A stretch of DNA of 6,739 nt, from contig CAILKC010000763.1 in NCBI GenBank assembly GCA_903834675.1, positions 1 to 6,739 of the forward strand. Reading direction: 5' to 3'. Origin of the DNA: an uncultured Victivallales bacterium (lineage in GTDB: Bacteria > Verrucomicrobiota > Lentisphaeria > Oligosphaerales > JAFGRS01). The notes beneath the pieces are model-generated. The model did no database searches. It saw nothing but the letters and a program-made list of their open reading frames with translations, and had not been told where the DNA came from. Shown here piece by piece: positions 6,729-6,739 of the stretch; positions within the stretch are counted from its first letter, which is position 1; each line of letters begins with the position of its first letter. The translations under genes were made by a program, and so were the position numbers.

Positions 6729-6739
6729 CTGGAGATGCG
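6729..6739. repeat. Repeat unit 4, cut by the window edge
   Basis: CTGGAGATGCG matches the first 11 bases of unit 1 after an AATCCG spacer, so the array continues beyond the window for at least part of another unit. Confidence 0.8.

Larger units (their letters stand above)
6558..6739. repeat. Tandem array of three-way-junction repeats (3 units plus a truncated fourth)
   Basis: Units of about 52 bases are separated by short spacers: AATCCG (6610-6615 and 6723-6728) or GGGA (6668-6671). Units 1 and 2 share 51 identical bases, a period of 58. Each unit has an outer inverted repeat (CTGGAGA ... TCTCCAG) enclosing two adjacent perfect 7-bp hairpins, giving a three-way junction as single-stranded DNA or RNA. 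The array starts 6 bases after the peptidase stop codon and runs out of the window. There is no T tract, so it is not a classical terminator, though it could block 3' exonucleases. I cannot match it to a named repeat family. Confidence 0.92.

Noticed and set aside
6558..6739. CRISPR array
   Set aside because: The spacers are only 4-6 bases and identical where repeated, while the repeats are about 52 bases with internal hairpins.

Overview
The window comes from a GC-rich bacterial chromosome or metagenomic contig. Four genes all lie on the + strand, followed by a structured repeat array that runs off the right edge. A PAAR spike-tip protein implies a contractile injection system (type VI secretion or a related apparatus) and so probably a Gram-negative-type envelope. 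Nothing in the window fixes the phylum, and no VgrG, Hcp, sheath or ATPase gene is present.

Left part (1-2737): a 617-residue PAAR protein has a complete N-terminal PAAR domain, a long Gly/Ala/Ser/Pro-rich linker and a large C-terminal region I cannot assign to a named toxin family. It is followed 126 bases later by a 246-residue protein without a signal peptide, whose position suits a cognate immunity protein or an effector partner. I infer an effector module; the activity is unknown.

Middle (2738-5666): a 289-base gap with several hairpins precedes an 879-residue superfamily 1 helicase of the Upf1/DNA2/IGHMBP2 type. All core motifs are intact, behind about 400 residues of N-terminal sequence I do not recognise. 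Right part (5706-6551): an M55-family D-aminopeptidase (DppA-like) follows the helicase after only 39 bases and is probably co-transcribed with it. Its best start is an internal GTG at 5706 with a strong ribosome binding site; with that start the metal and catalytic residues match DppA numbering to within one residue.

Right edge (6558-6739): the most striking feature. Just after the peptidase stop codon is a tandem array of about 52-base units. Each can fold into a three-way junction: an outer stem of about 7 bp enclosing two perfect 7-bp hairpins. In the third unit the first hairpin has an almost entirely different sequence yet is still a perfect 7-bp stem with a 3-base loop, which suggests the shape, not the sequence, is conserved. 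This array is the best candidate for something undescribed here. Whether it acts as DNA (REP/MITE-like) or as RNA (3' end or processing element) cannot be decided from one locus.
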